This document shows, one piece after another, positions 18,497 to 28,651 of a stretch of 64,000 nucleotides of DNA. The stretch lies in the NCBI RefSeq assembly GCF_030546695.1, contig NZ_JAUOTP010000005.1, forward strand, positions 1 to 64,000, in the 5' to 3' direction. Every line of letters starts with the position of its first letter. Positions within the stretch are counted from its first letter, which is position 1. A model generated the notes under the pieces. It was not told the origin of the DNA, searched no databases, and saw only the letters and a list, made by a program, of their open reading frames with translations. The stretch is from Sphingomonas natans. GTDB lineage: Bacteria > Pseudomonadota > Alphaproteobacteria > Sphingomonadales > Sphingomonadaceae. The position numbers were made by a program, and so were the translations under genes.

Positions 18497-19909
18497 TCAG
18501 TCCTTCTGATCGGCATAGGCCTTGACCAGCTGATAGAGAAACGCCCGCCCGTTCATCAGCGAACTCACGCGGATGCGCTCGTTGAGGCCGTGCACGCCGT
18601 TGCCGTCCGGATCGCGGAACAGGCCGGAGACGCCGTAGGTGGGAATGCCGGCCGGGGTGAGCGAGACGGCGTCGGTCGCGCCGGTCGCCATGTGCGGGAT
18701 CACGGGCACACCGGGCCATATGCCCGCCGAGATGCGGCGCGCCGGGCCGAGCAGCGTCTCCGTGACGGGGGCCGGGCTCATCGGCCGATAGCCGCGGCTG
18801 GCCGTGACCTTCACCTCGGGATCGTCGATCGCCTTGACCAAAGCCGCCTGCACAGCGTCCTGCGACACGCCCGGTATCACGCGGCAATTGATCGTCGCGG
18901 TCGCGCGCTGGGGCAGCGCATTTCCGGCATGGCCGCCATTCATCAGCGTCGCCACGCAGGTCGTGCGAAGCATCGAATGATATTGGGGTGATTTGTTGAG
19001 CCGGTCGTTCGCGGCCTTGTCGGTCGGATCGACCACGATCTTCGCCATCGCCGCGCCGTCCGCGCCGCCGACGATCTTGGCCATCTGCGTGAAATAACCG
19101 CGATTGGCGTCGATGAACTGGACGGGGAAGTCATATTTGCTGATCCCGTCCAGCGCGCGGGCTAGGCTGTAGATCGCATTGTCCGGGCGCGGCACCGAAC
19201 TGTGGCCACCCGGATTGGTCGTCTCCAGCGTGAAGCTCATCACCACTTTCTGCGCCGCCTGGAAGGTCTGGACGACGGGCTTGCCGGCCGCATCCAGCTC
19301 GCCATAGCCACCCTCGTTGAGCGCGATGCCCGCGTCGATCAACGCGCGCTGATTGTCGACCAGCCACTTGGCGCCGTTGACGAAGCCGCCGCCTTCCTCG
19401 CCGCAGGTCAGCGCCATCTTGATCGTGCGCAGCGGCTTGTAGCCCTCCGCTTTGTATCGCAGCAGATTGTCTGCCCAGATGGCGTCCTGGCCCTTCATGT
19501 CGGCGACGCCGCGCGCGTAGAAGAAGCCGCCTTCCTCGATCAAGGTATAAGGGTCGCGCGTCCAGTCGGCGCGGCGCGCATTCACGACATCGACATGGCC
19601 GAGCATCAGCACAGGCTTGAGCTTCGGATCGCGGCCCGAAAGCACCGCGACGAGGATGCCGGCCTTCGGATCGCCGTCGGGCACGAAGCGATGCAGATCG
19701 GCCTCGGGGAAGCCTGCCGCCTTCATCCGCGTGGCAAGCGCATCGATCACGGCGGTGCAGCTGCCGCCTTCCTGCGCCGAATTGATCTCGACCATTTCCT
19801 TGAACATCGCGCGGAAGGCGGGCTCGCCCGCGGTCGGCGCAGGCGCCGCGTCGAGCGGTGCGGATACGATCGCGGTGGCGAGCAGCAGGGATGCAAATTG
19901 ATTTGCCAT
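18497..19909 (-). CDS. secreted M20-family metallopeptidase
   Basis: A zinc-dependent peptidase or amidohydrolase of the M20 group, probably periplasmic. A Sec-type signal (MANQFASLLLATAIVSAPLD) is followed by metal-site motifs GHVDVV, ARGVADMKG, CGEEGGG and the C-terminal HMATGATDAV, plus a dimerisation domain around ETTNPGGHSSVPRP. From the ATG at 19909 the protein is 470 residues; GAGG just ahead is a good ribosome site, better than the in-frame GTG at 19921. The gene begins 8 bases after the gamma-glutamyltransferase stop, so the two probably act together on peptides. Exact substrate unknown. Confidence 0.9.
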   Translation of the reverse strand: MANQFASLLLATAIVSAPLDAAPAPTAGEPAFRAMFKEMVEINSAQEGGSCTAVIDALATRMKAAGFPEADLHRFVPDGDPKAGILVAVLSGRDPKLKPVLMLGHVDVVNARRADWTRDPYTLIEEGGFFYARGVADMKGQDAIWADNLLRYKAEGYKPLRTIKMALTCGEEGGGFVNGAKWLVDNQRALIDAGIALNEGGYGELDAAGKPVVQTFQAAQKVVMSFTLETTNPGGHSSVPRPDNAIYSLARALDGISKYDFPVQFIDANRGYFTQMAKIVGGADGAAMAKIVVDPTDKAANDRLNKSPQYHSMLRTTCVATLMNGGHAGNALPQRATATINCRVIPGVSQDAVQAALVKAIDDPEVKVTASRGYRPMSPAPVTETLLGPARRISAGIWPGVPVIPHMATGATDAVSLTPAGIPTYGVSGLFRDPDGNGVHGLNERIRVSSLMNGRAFLYQLVKAYADQKD

Positions 19910-19917
19910 GATGCTCC

Positions 19918-21789
19918 TCACCAGCCGAAGACGTAGCGTTCGCGGCGAACGTCGGCGCCGCCCCGCAGATTGCCGCCGGGCGCGACGCCGGCGGCGACGA
20001 TGCCGGTCGAGACGCCATACGGCCCCAGCACCACCAATTTGTGCCCGCGCGCGGCGAGATCGGCGCGCACCGCCGTCGGTACGCGATCCTCGATCTCCAG
20101 CTCACCCGGCGCATCCTCCTTGCGGCCGAACGAGCCGTGGAAATGGTTAGAATTGATGCGCGGCGCCTCGATCGAGGCCTGCAGCGGCTCGCCGAAGGCC
20201 AGCACGCGCAGCAGCACATTGGCGATCTGCTGGTCCTGGTTGTCGCCGCCGGGCGTGCCGATCGCGAGAAACGGCGCGCCGTCCTTCAGCACCATCGAGG
20301 GCGAGAGCGTCGTGCGCGGGCGCTTATAGGGCACCAGCAAGTTGGGGCTTGTCGGATCCAGATCGAAGACGGTCAGCCGATTGCTCATCGGCACGCCGGT
20401 GTCGCCGGCAATATAAGCGCCGCCTAGCAGCCAGCCTGAACTCGGCGTGCAGCTGAACAGATTGCCGTCCTTGTCGACCACCTCGATCGCGGTCGTGTCG
20501 GCGGTCGGCCCGGCCGGCTTCTCGATCTTGTGCGGCGTGAAAGCCGGCGTGGTGCGGCGCTTGCCTTCATATTTCCACGGATTGCCATAGCGATGCTCGA
20601 GCGATGCCATCGGCCCGATCAGCTTGGCCCGCTCGGCTGCATAGGCCTTGGAGAGCAGCCCCTTTGCAGGCACGGTCGCGAAATCCGGATCGCCGAAATA
20701 GGCGTTGCGATCGTCGAAGGCGAGCTTCATCGCCTCGGTGAGCGTGTGAAGATAGAGCGCGCTGCCCGGCTCCATCTTCGAAATGCCCGCCGCCTCGGCG
20801 ATCTGCAGCGTCATCAGCAGGGTCGGCCCTTGGCTCCAGAAACCGCCCTTGCAGATCGTGTAGCCGAACACGTCGGCGGTCGCCGGCGCCTCGACCTTGC
20901 CCTCGTAGCGGGCGAGATCCTCGTAGCGCATCAGCCCGCCATCCGCCTGCATCGCCGCGCCGATGCGCCGCGCGATATCGCCCTTGTAGAAGGCGTCGCG
21001 GCCCGCCTGAATCGCCGCCTTGCGATCCTGGGTCGCGGCGAAGCTCGCGCGGCTCGCATCGGCGACGATGCGCATCGTGCGCGCAAGATTGGGCTGACGA
21101 AACATCTCGCCCGTCACCGGCGATTTCCCGCCCGGATAATACGTGTCGTAGGCCGTCTTATATTGAGACGTCGCCTTCTTCTGGCTGGCGAAGACCTCGG
21201 CCAGGAAATTGTACATCACGAACCCGTCGGCGAGCTCGATCGCATACTCCATCACCTCGTGCAGAGTCTTGGTGCCGTTGAGCGCGAGCGCCTTCGCCAT
21301 CGCATCGACCATCGCCGGGATCGTGCCGCCATTCGGGCCGTTGCCGGGTATGACGCCCTCCTTGGCGAAATAAGCGGGCGTGGCGAGGCCGGGCGCGACG
21401 CCCTGGCCGTTGATCACGGAGACCGTCTTGGTCTTCGCGTCATAGATGATCGAGGGCGCCTCTCCGCCGAACCCGAAATGCGAGATTTCGGTGACCGAGG
21501 CAGCGAACACCGCGGCGACGCCCGCATCGGTGGCGTTGCCGCCCGCCATCAGCATCTTCACGCCCGCCGCGACCGCATAATGGCGACCGGCGGCGACGAT
21601 CCCGAAATCGCCGACGATCTCCGGGCGCAACGTCTCTCCCGCGCTCTTGAGGCGGGTCGGTTCGATAGCCGGCTTGTCCTGCGCGAAGGCCGGCGAGCCC
21701 GCCACGGCGGCGGCGGCAGCCATGCCGCCCATCAGCCCGCCGAGCTCGCGCCGGGTCACTCCGAAATCGTCCGGTCGATTCTTGGCCAC
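19918..21789 (-). CDS. ggt: gamma-glutamyltransferase
   Basis: An Ntn-hydrolase that cleaves glutathione and other gamma-glutamyl compounds in the periplasm. The 623-residue precursor begins with a twin-arginine-like signal (TRRELGG then a hydrophobic Ala-rich run and AFA). The conserved region MLMAGGNATDAGVA is near the start of the large subunit. The self-processing site is before Thr432 (ADTTAIEVVDKDG), and the downstream LAIGTPGGDNQDQ is typical of the small subunit. It is followed by the M20 peptidase gene, giving a two-gene unit likely to break down peptides taken up by the nearby receptor. Confidence 0.95.
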   Translation of the reverse strand: MAKNRPDDFGVTRRELGGLMGGMAAAAAVAGSPAFAQDKPAIEPTRLKSAGETLRPEIVGDFGIVAAGRHYAVAAGVKMLMAGGNATDAGVAAVFAASVTEISHFGFGGEAPSIIYDAKTKTVSVINGQGVAPGLATPAYFAKEGVIPGNGPNGGTIPAMVDAMAKALALNGTKTLHEVMEYAIELADGFVMYNFLAEVFASQKKATSQYKTAYDTYYPGGKSPVTGEMFRQPNLARTMRIVADASRASFAATQDRKAAIQAGRDAFYKGDIARRIGAAMQADGGLMRYEDLARYEGKVEAPATADVFGYTICKGGFWSQGPTLLMTLQIAEAAGISKMEPGSALYLHTLTEAMKLAFDDRNAYFGDPDFATVPAKGLLSKAYAAERAKLIGPMASLEHRYGNPWKYEGKRRTTPAFTPHKIEKPAGPTADTTAIEVVDKDGNLFSCTPSSGWLLGGAYIAGDTGVPMSNRLTVFDLDPTSPNLLVPYKRPRTTLSPSMVLKDGAPFLAIGTPGGDNQDQQIANVLLRVLAFGEPLQASIEAPRINSNHFHGSFGRKEDAPGELEIEDRVPTAVRADLAARGHKLVVLGPYGVSTGIVAAGVAPGGNLRGGADVRRERYVFGW

Positions 21790-22316
21790 GTCGCCTCCGC
21801 TTTTTGCGCCGACGCGACATCACCCCTGCGCCCGGCCCCGCTCGCTAATATCCTGACAGAAACGCGGACGCCGACGCCGTCGACGACGCCGATCGCCAAC
21901 GATGTACCGTGAGGACGACAAGTCGCCCGGCGACACCACATCGATCTCCCTTGACCAGATCATGGCGAAAAGAATGATGCGAGCAAGCGGTTTGATGCGT
22001 GATGAAAACAAATTCGTAGATATTCTGAAATTCTAACGTAACCTGTCGATCAGCGGCGGATTCGCAGGGGGCAAACTTGCGATTCGTAAGCCGAGGCAGC
22101 GTGAATAGCTGCCGATGGGAGGGATGCCCGAACACTATACGGGATCCTGCACGCACAAATCCATCACATCATCGTTGAGTAAGGCGCTCGCTCGGGGTTT
22201 TCGAGGCGTTTTGCCGGATCGTCGATTGTAAAACGTCAAATCAGCCAGCGTAGCAGGAGAATTACCTTCCGCCCCGGGCAGGCGGAAGTCGTGTCGCGAA
22301 ACAGGGGAAAGCGCCG
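21790..22316. other. 527-base gap between divergent ggt and TonB-receptor genes
   Basis: It must hold the promoters of ggt (minus) and the receptor (plus). The stretch 21960-22050 is AT-richer than the genes. A short hairpin lies at 22266-22288. No convincing coding frame was seen, and I could not pin down a -35/-10 pair or a known riboswitch. Confidence 0.6.
22266..22288 (+). promoter_or_regulatory. hairpin in the 5' leader of the TonB receptor
   Basis: CTTCCGCC (22266-22273) and GGCGGAAG (22281-22288) form a perfect 8-bp stem with a 7-base loop, 28 bases before the receptor ATG. It is likely transcribed and might affect mRNA stability or translation; no T-run follows, so it is not a simple terminator. 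Confidence 0.45.
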
Positions 22317-25300
22317 ATGACGATCAAGGTTACGACCGCCGCATTGCTTGGGGTGAGCATCGCGACCCTCGCGGCAGGCATGGCATCCGCGCAGACGGCG
22401 GCTCCGATAACGGTGGCGCAGGCCGATCCGCAGGCGGAGACGTCGAGCGCCGATCCGGGCGGCGAGAATGCGCCGCGTTCGGAGGACATTCTCGTCGTCG
22501 GCTCGCAGATCAAGGGTGCACGCATCACGGGCGCGCTGCCCGTCAATGTCGTCGGCATCGATCAGATCGAGGGCGTCGCCGCCGTCTCGGGCGCGGATCT
22601 GTTCCGATCGATCCCGCAATTGGGCGGCGTGACGTTCAACGAGCAGGTGCTGGGCGGCGGCAACGCCAATGCCGCGCGCGGCGACGTCTCGACGATCTCG
22701 CTGCGAGGCCTGGGCCAGGGCAATACGTTGATCCTGATCAACGGCCGCCGCACCGTGCTCCACCCCACTAGCCAGGCGATCACGGGCGTCGTCGATTCCG
22801 GCGTGCCGACCTTCGGCTACAACGCCAACGCGATTCCCGTCGGCGGGATCGAACGCGTCGAGGTGCTGCGCGACGGCGCCGCCGCGCTCTATGGCTCGGA
22901 TGCGGTCGCGGGCGTCGTCAACAACGTGCTCCAGTCGAACTACAAGGGGTTCAGGATGGACTCCCAATATGGGTTCGCCGAGGGCACCAACGTCAAGGAG
23001 CTGAACGTCAACGGGCTGATCGGCACCGACTTCAACGAAGGTCGCGGCAATATCTCGCTGTTCGTCGGCTATGCGCGCAAGACCAAGCTCTACATCAGCG
23101 ATAATCCCTATACCGCCAATCCGGACCGGCGACCTTACGTTGCCGGCACGTCCTATGCGGGCGTCGCCGCGTTCAACGGCACGAGCACGACCGCGCCCTG
23201 GGGGACGTTCCGCGCGACGGGCGCGGGCGTCATCACCTATAATGGCGTGGCGCTGACCAACGCCTCGCGCCAGTTCCACACCCAGCCTACCGGCAATGCC
23301 GGCTGCGTCGCGCCCACCGGCACTGCGGGCGTCTGCTACGATGACGGCGTCGGCACGACCGAGATGACCTCGCCCGCGGCCAATCCGCCAGACGCCAACC
23401 TGCGCTTCAACGCGCCCGGCACGTTCCCGGATCTAACCCAACAACCGTCCGTGAAGCGCCTCAACGCCTTCAGCTTCCTGAACTACGAGCTGGCCGACCA
23501 CATCACCTTCTTCGGCGAGGCCGGCTTCTATGCGGCGCGGACGCACGCCACCGTCGGCGCGTCGAGCAGCCTGGCCAACATCCCGATCACGATGGCCGCC
23601 AACGCCTATTGGAACCCGTTCGGCCCGACCGGCTCGGTCAATCGCCTGCCCGGCCTCGTCGGCGTGCCCGCCGCCGGCCTGCCGATCACGATCAGCACGC
23701 TCGCTTATGTCGATCTCGGCTCGCGTCCGGTGGTCGTCACCAACTATCAGTACCGCTTCCTCGGCGGCCTGAAGGGCGACATCCGCAACTGGAACTGGGA
23801 GACGGCCGCGCTCTACAATTGGGCGACGGCTGCGGACAAGCAGGTCAATTTCTCGAACACCAAGCTGCAGGCGGCGATCAACAAGACCACGTCGGACGCC
23901 TATAATCCGTTCAACGGCGGCTGCGTGAACACGCCTTCCATCGGCGACTGCACGGCCAACAATCAGGCCACGATCGACAGTTTCCGCATCGAGGCGACCC
24001 GCCGGACGCGCACCTCGCTGGCGCTGGCCGACTTCAAGGTCTCGACGCCCAACATCCTCAACCTGTGGGGCGACAACAAGATCGGGCTGGCCGCGGGCGT
24101 CGAGATCCGCCGCGAGACCTATCGCGACGATCGCTCGACCTATCAGGGCGGCATCGCCGGCGTCGACACGACCTACACGGACTCGGTGACCGGCATCTTC
24201 TACGGTTCGGACCTCGGCGGCGCGAGCCCCAGCCCCGACGTGCGCGGCAAGCGCACCGTGAAGTCGGCTTATGCCGAGCTTGGCATCGGGCTGATCAGCC
24301 CGAACGACAACGTCCCCTTCGTCCGCGCGCTCGATTTCCAGGTCGCCGGGCGCTACGAAGATTATAGCGACGTCGGCGACGTGGCGAAGCCCAAGTTCGC
24401 GGGCTCGTGGGAGCTCCTGAAGGGGATGAAGCTGCGCGGCTCCTACAGCCAGGGCTTCCGTGCGCCGAACCTCGAGGTGATCAACACCTCCACGCTCGAT
24501 CGCGTGAACACCGGCGTCGATTATGTCCTGTGCGAGGCAGACCTGCGCGCGCGCCGGATCACCAACTTCTCCCAGTGCAACCGCAGCATCTCGGTGCTGC
24601 GCCGCTCGGGCGGCAACCGCAACCTGAAGCCCGAAACCTCGAAGAGCTGGAGCTTCGGCACGGTGCTGGAGCCGCCGCTGCCGACCGGCTGGGGCAATGT
24701 CACGCTCACCGTCGATCGCTGGCGCATCAAGCAGAAGGACGTGGTCGGCCTGTTCGATTACCAGAACGGCCTGAACCTCGATTATCTGCAGCGCGTCGGC
24801 GGCAGCACCAACCCGAACGTCATCCGCATGGCGCCGACGGCCGACGATATCGCCGCGGTCGCCGGCACCGGCCTCGCCCCGGTCGGTCAGCTCCTGTACG
24901 TGATCGCCAACTTCCAGAATCTGCTGCCGATCACGGTGCAGGGCATCGATTTCCAGGTCGATTACCGGATCCGCAACACGCCGATCGGCAATTTTTCGCT
25001 CAACCTCAATGCCTCGAAGCTCATCTCTTATTATGTCGGCGTTCCGGCGGGCGTTCAGCAGGTGCTGGATGCGAAGGCGGCAGGCGTGCTCAACGCGGGT
25101 ATCCCGCTGATCGGCGGCGGCGACGTCGTCGGCCGCGACGGCCAGCCGAAATGGCGCATCTCGGCCACCGGCACCTGGTCCTCCGGGCCGGTCACGATCG
25201 GCGCGTTCACGCAGTTTATCGACAATGTCTATGAAAGCGCCGTGCTGAACGCGAACGCGACGCCCTATCCGGTCAAGGGCCAGACGACCGTCAATCTCTA

Positions 25301-25478
25301 CGTCCAATATACGTTCGGCGACGAGAGCAACCGCTGGCTGAAAGGCACATCGTTCCAGGTCGGCGCGCGCAACATTTTCGACAAGGATCCGCCTTTCTCG
25401 TCGGCGGGCTACCTCTCGAACCTCTACTCGCCGACCGCGCGCTACTGGTATGCGAGCGTCAAGAAGACCTTCTGGTAG
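22317..25478 (+). CDS. TonB-dependent receptor
   Basis: A 1053-residue outer-membrane transporter with a Sec signal (cleavage near AGMASAQ). A TonB-box-like segment EDILVVGSQIKGA precedes the plug domain (residues about 70-210, with STISLRGLGQGNTLILINGR and VERVEVLRDGAAALYGSDAVAGV-type elements). A long beta-barrel follows with SYSQGFRAPNLEVIN and ends in the aromatic residues YWYASVKKTFW. No STN domain is seen, so it is a transporter rather than a transducer. The length and plug sequence match the large receptors common in Sphingomonas and Xanthomonas. Neighbouring ggt, M20 and amidohydrolase genes suggest a peptide or amino-acid-derived substrate, by inference only. Confidence 0.95.
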   Translation: MTIKVTTAALLGVSIATLAAGMASAQTAAPITVAQADPQAETSSADPGGENAPRSEDILVVGSQIKGARITGALPVNVVGIDQIEGVAAVSGADLFRSIPQLGGVTFNEQVLGGGNANAARGDVSTISLRGLGQGNTLILINGRRTVLHPTSQAITGVVDSGVPTFGYNANAIPVGGIERVEVLRDGAAALYGSDAVAGVVNNVLQSNYKGFRMDSQYGFAEGTNVKELNVNGLIGTDFNEGRGNISLFVGYARKTKLYISDNPYTANPDRRPYVAGTSYAGVAAFNGTSTTAPWGTFRATGAGVITYNGVALTNASRQFHTQPTGNAGCVAPTGTAGVCYDDGVGTTEMTSPAANPPDANLRFNAPGTFPDLTQQPSVKRLNAFSFLNYELADHITFFGEAGFYAARTHATVGASSSLANIPITMAANAYWNPFGPTGSVNRLPGLVGVPAAGLPITISTLAYVDLGSRPVVVTNYQYRFLGGLKGDIRNWNWETAALYNWATAADKQVNFSNTKLQAAINKTTSDAYNPFNGGCVNTPSIGDCTANNQATIDSFRIEATRRTRTSLALADFKVSTPNILNLWGDNKIGLAAGVEIRRETYRDDRSTYQGGIAGVDTTYTDSVTGIFYGSDLGGASPSPDVRGKRTVKSAYAELGIGLISPNDNVPFVRALDFQVAGRYEDYSDVGDVAKPKFAGSWELLKGMKLRGSYSQGFRAPNLEVINTSTLDRVNTGVDYVLCEADLRARRITNFSQCNRSISVLRRSGGNRNLKPETSKSWSFGTVLEPPLPTGWGNVTLTVDRWRIKQKDVVGLFDYQNGLNLDYLQRVGGSTNPNVIRMAPTADDIAAVAGTGLAPVGQLLYVIANFQNLLPITVQGIDFQVDYRIRNTPIGNFSLNLNASKLISYYVGVPAGVQQVLDAKAAGVLNAGIPLIGGGDVVGRDGQPKWRISATGTWSSGPVTIGAFTQFIDNVYESAVLNANATPYPVKGQTTVNLYVQYTFGDESNRWLKGTSFQVGARNIFDKDPPFSSAGYLSNLYSPTARYWYASVKKTFW

Positions 25479-25672
25479 GATCGGACAGACGGCCTCGGAT
25501 CGATCGGTCCGAGGCCGGACGCCATCCGCACGAGCGGGCGTTGGAAAGTCCGCCAATCGTCATCGATCGATGTGTTTCCGCAGCGGAGCAGGTCGCAAAT
25601 TTGCCCGGACCGTCCTCCGTCGGTTTGAAATCCCGACGGAGGGGTTCGCGTTCGTATCAACAGGGGAAGATC

Positions 25673-28651
25673 ATGCCGCATCGCACTCTACGCACGTCGC
25701 TCATCGCCGTGTCGATTGCGGTGGGCGGCGTCGCGCCCGCGCGCGCCGAGCCTGCCAATCTTCCCCCGCCCGGCGGCGCGCAATCCTTCCCGATCGAGGT
25801 GCATCAGGGCACGTCGATGGCCGTGTCTGCCTCGCCGGACGGCAGGTGGCTGGCGATCGACCTGCAGGGCAGCCTGTGGATCGTGCCGGCGAAGGGCGGC
25901 AAGGCGAAGCGGATCACCGATTATTTCAACGATGCGCGCCAGCCGGTCTGGTCGCCCGACGGCAAGACGCTCGCCTTCTTTTCCTATCGGGAAGGAAGCT
26001 ACGACCTGTACACGATGAAGCCCGACGGATCGGAGATGCGCCACGTCACTGAAGGCATCGCGGACGACCGCGAACCCGCATGGTCGCCGGATGGCACCAA
26101 GCTGGCCTTCTCGTCGGATCGCGCCGGCAAGGGCGCCGCCGGCTACAATATCTGGACGATCGATCTGGCGAGCGGCGCGCTGACGCAGCTGACCGCCGAC
26201 GATTATGAGGATCGCATGCCTTCCTGGTCGCCGGACGCGAAGGAGATCGCTTATTCCAGCACGCGTGGGGTGGCGATGAGCCTCTACGCCGTGCCTGCCG
26301 CCGGCGGTGCCGAGCGCGTCCTGAAGGAAGGCAGCGCGCACTACGATGCGCCCGTGTGGACCCCCGACGGCAAGCTCGCCTACGTCGCGAACGATGCGAA
26401 AGGCAGCCGGCTGGAGATGGACGGCGTCCCGGTCTCGGGCGCGGAGAATGTGTTTCCGTTCAAGCTCTCCTGGCTGAAGGGCAGCAAAGAGTATGTCTAT
26501 GTCTCGGACGGCCAGATCCGCCGCCGGGCCGGCGGCCGGCTGACGACGATACCCTTCTCGGTCACGCTCGACGTGACGCGCGCCAGCTATGCGCGCGCCA
26601 AGCGCGACTGGGATTCGACCAGCCCGCGCAAGGCACTCGGCATCCTCAAGCCCACGCTCTCGCCGGACGGCAAGGCGATCGCCTTCATCGCGCTGGGCGA
26701 TCTGTGGACCGTGCCGGTCACCGGCGGTGCGCCGACCAACCTGACCAGGGATCATGCGATGGATGCGGATCCGTCCTGGTCGCCCGACGGCAGCCGCATC
26801 GTCTACAGCTCGGACAAAGGCGGCGGCCTGCCGCAATTGTGGGTGCGCGACCTGCGCACCGGCACCGCCCGCCAGCTGACCGACATCGCGACCCAGCCGC
26901 TGGGCGCCGCCTGGTCGCCCGATGGCAAGCAGATCGCCTTCATCGATGTCGACGGGCGCTGGGGCGTGGCCGGCGTGGCGCTGGCCGACGTCGCCAGCGG
27001 CAAGATCACGCGGCTGCAGGGTTCGCTGCCTCAGCCCGGCGAGCCGAGCTGGTCGGCGGACGGCAGGTCGGTCGTGATCTCGCTCTCCAAACTCTATTCC
27101 AAGAGCTTCCGCGAGGGCACCAATCAGGTCTTCGTCATTCCGACCGACGGCAAGAGCCCGCCCCGCTGGTACGTGCCCGATGCCGATCTCTCGATCGACA
27201 CGCGCGGCGGCGGCGGGCCGGCCTGGTCGCCGGACGGCACCCGGATGGCGGCGATCTACGAAGGCGTCCTGCGCGTCTGGCCGGTCACGCCGGACGGCGC
27301 GCCCGTCGGGCCGCCGCGCAGCGTCAACAGCGAGATGTCGCATTACCCGACCTGGAGCGGGGATTCGCGAACGATCCTCTACCAGAACGAGGACAGGCTG
27401 AAGACCGTCGATCTCGAGACGGGGACAATCCGCGAGGTGCCGCTGGACCTCACCTACACGCTCGCCAAGCCGAGCGGGCGCACGATCATCCACGTCTCGG
27501 CGCTGGTCGATTCGGTCCACGACGTGACCCAGCACGACAAGGACATCGTGATCGACGGCAACCGGATCGCCGAGATCCGCGATCATGATGCCACGGCCCA
27601 TAGCGGCGCCCGGGTGATCGACGGGACCGGGCTCACCGCAATCCCCGGCCTGATCGAGCATCACAGCCACGCGCAGAAGGATTTCGGCGCCGCGGGCAAT
27701 CGCGCCTGGCTCGCTTACGGCATCACCACCGTCCGCGATCCGGGCAGCCAATGGTATGACGGGATCGAGAATCGCGAGGCGGCCGAGGCGGGCGTGCGGA
27801 TCGGGCCGCGCATCTATTCGGGCGGGCCGTTGCTGGAATGGAACCGCACTTTCTACAAGATGGGCGTCGCGATCTCGGGCTATGCGCATCTGGAGCGCGA
27901 GCTGGGCGCGGTGAGCGCGCTCAAATATGATATGATCAAGTCCTATGTGCGGATGACCGATCTCGGCCAGCGCCGCATCGTCGAGGCGGCGCATGCGATG
28001 GGCGTGCCTGTGTCGGGCCACGAAATCTATCCGGCCGCCTATTCGGGAGTCGATGCGACCGAGCATACCGGCGCCACCAGCCGGCGCGGCTATTCGCCCA
28101 AGCAGGCGCCGCAAGGTCGCGCCTACGAGGACGTGATCCAGCTGTTCGGCAAGAGCGGGCGCACCTTCACGCCGACGATGTTCGGATCCTGGGGTCCGTA
28201 TCTGGAGAAGCATCCCGAATTCCGCGCCGACCCGCGGGTGAAGCTCTATCCGGCCTGGGCGCAGGAGACGATCGTCGGCACGGACACGATGGGTGCCCTG
28301 CTCGCGCCGACCTATGCGGGATCGCTCAAGATGGTGAAGGACGCTTTTAATGCCGGCGCGCTGGTGACGGCGGGCACCGACACGCTGATGGCGCCCAATC
28401 TCCATTCGGAAATCTATGCCTATGTCGTCGCCGGGCTCACGCCTTTCCAGGCGCTGCAGACCGTCACCGTCAACTCGGCAAAGGATCTCAACCTCGACGC
28501 CGGCACGCTGGAGCCGGGCAAACTCGCCGACATCGTCCTGGTCCAGGGGGATCCGCGCGCCGACATCTCGGCGACCTACAACGTCAGGAAGGTGGTCGCG
28601 AACGGCGTCGTCTATGACGAAACCGATCTGCTCAAGGCACCGAAGGATTGA
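25673..28651 (+). CDS. secreted PD40 beta-propeller / amidohydrolase fusion protein
   Basis: A 992-residue exported protein. After a Sec signal (SLIAVSIAVGGVAPARA) come many TolB/PD40-type repeats with the motif WSPDGxxLAF (about residues 30-600). A metal-dependent amidohydrolase domain follows (about 610-985) with the HxH site in EHHSH (residues 662-666), SGHEIYP and the C-terminal GTDT; the end carries LEPGKLADIVLVQGDPRADI, typical of the imidazolonepropionase-like group. The ATG at 25673 has a fair ribosome site (AGGGGA); earlier in-frame codons are unlikely. It is 194 bases downstream of the receptor on the same strand, so it may process or hydrolyse imported ligand. Substrate unknown. 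Confidence 0.9.
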   Translation: MPHRTLRTSLIAVSIAVGGVAPARAEPANLPPPGGAQSFPIEVHQGTSMAVSASPDGRWLAIDLQGSLWIVPAKGGKAKRITDYFNDARQPVWSPDGKTLAFFSYREGSYDLYTMKPDGSEMRHVTEGIADDREPAWSPDGTKLAFSSDRAGKGAAGYNIWTIDLASGALTQLTADDYEDRMPSWSPDAKEIAYSSTRGVAMSLYAVPAAGGAERVLKEGSAHYDAPVWTPDGKLAYVANDAKGSRLEMDGVPVSGAENVFPFKLSWLKGSKEYVYVSDGQIRRRAGGRLTTIPFSVTLDVTRASYARAKRDWDSTSPRKALGILKPTLSPDGKAIAFIALGDLWTVPVTGGAPTNLTRDHAMDADPSWSPDGSRIVYSSDKGGGLPQLWVRDLRTGTARQLTDIATQPLGAAWSPDGKQIAFIDVDGRWGVAGVALADVASGKITRLQGSLPQPGEPSWSADGRSVVISLSKLYSKSFREGTNQVFVIPTDGKSPPRWYVPDADLSIDTRGGGGPAWSPDGTRMAAIYEGVLRVWPVTPDGAPVGPPRSVNSEMSHYPTWSGDSRTILYQNEDRLKTVDLETGTIREVPLDLTYTLAKPSGRTIIHVSALVDSVHDVTQHDKDIVIDGNRIAEIRDHDATAHSGARVIDGTGLTAIPGLIEHHSHAQKDFGAAGNRAWLAYGITTVRDPGSQWYDGIENREAAEAGVRIGPRIYSGGPLLEWNRTFYKMGVAISGYAHLERELGAVSALKYDMIKSYVRMTDLGQRRIVEAAHAMGVPVSGHEIYPAAYSGVDATEHTGATSRRGYSPKQAPQGRAYEDVIQLFGKSGRTFTPTMFGSWGPYLEKHPEFRADPRVKLYPAWAQETIVGTDTMGALLAPTYAGSLKMVKDAFNAGALVTAGTDTLMAPNLHSEIYAYVVAGLTPFQALQTVTVNSAKDLNLDAGTLEPGKLADIVLVQGDPRADISATYNVRKVVANGVVYDETDLLKAPKD

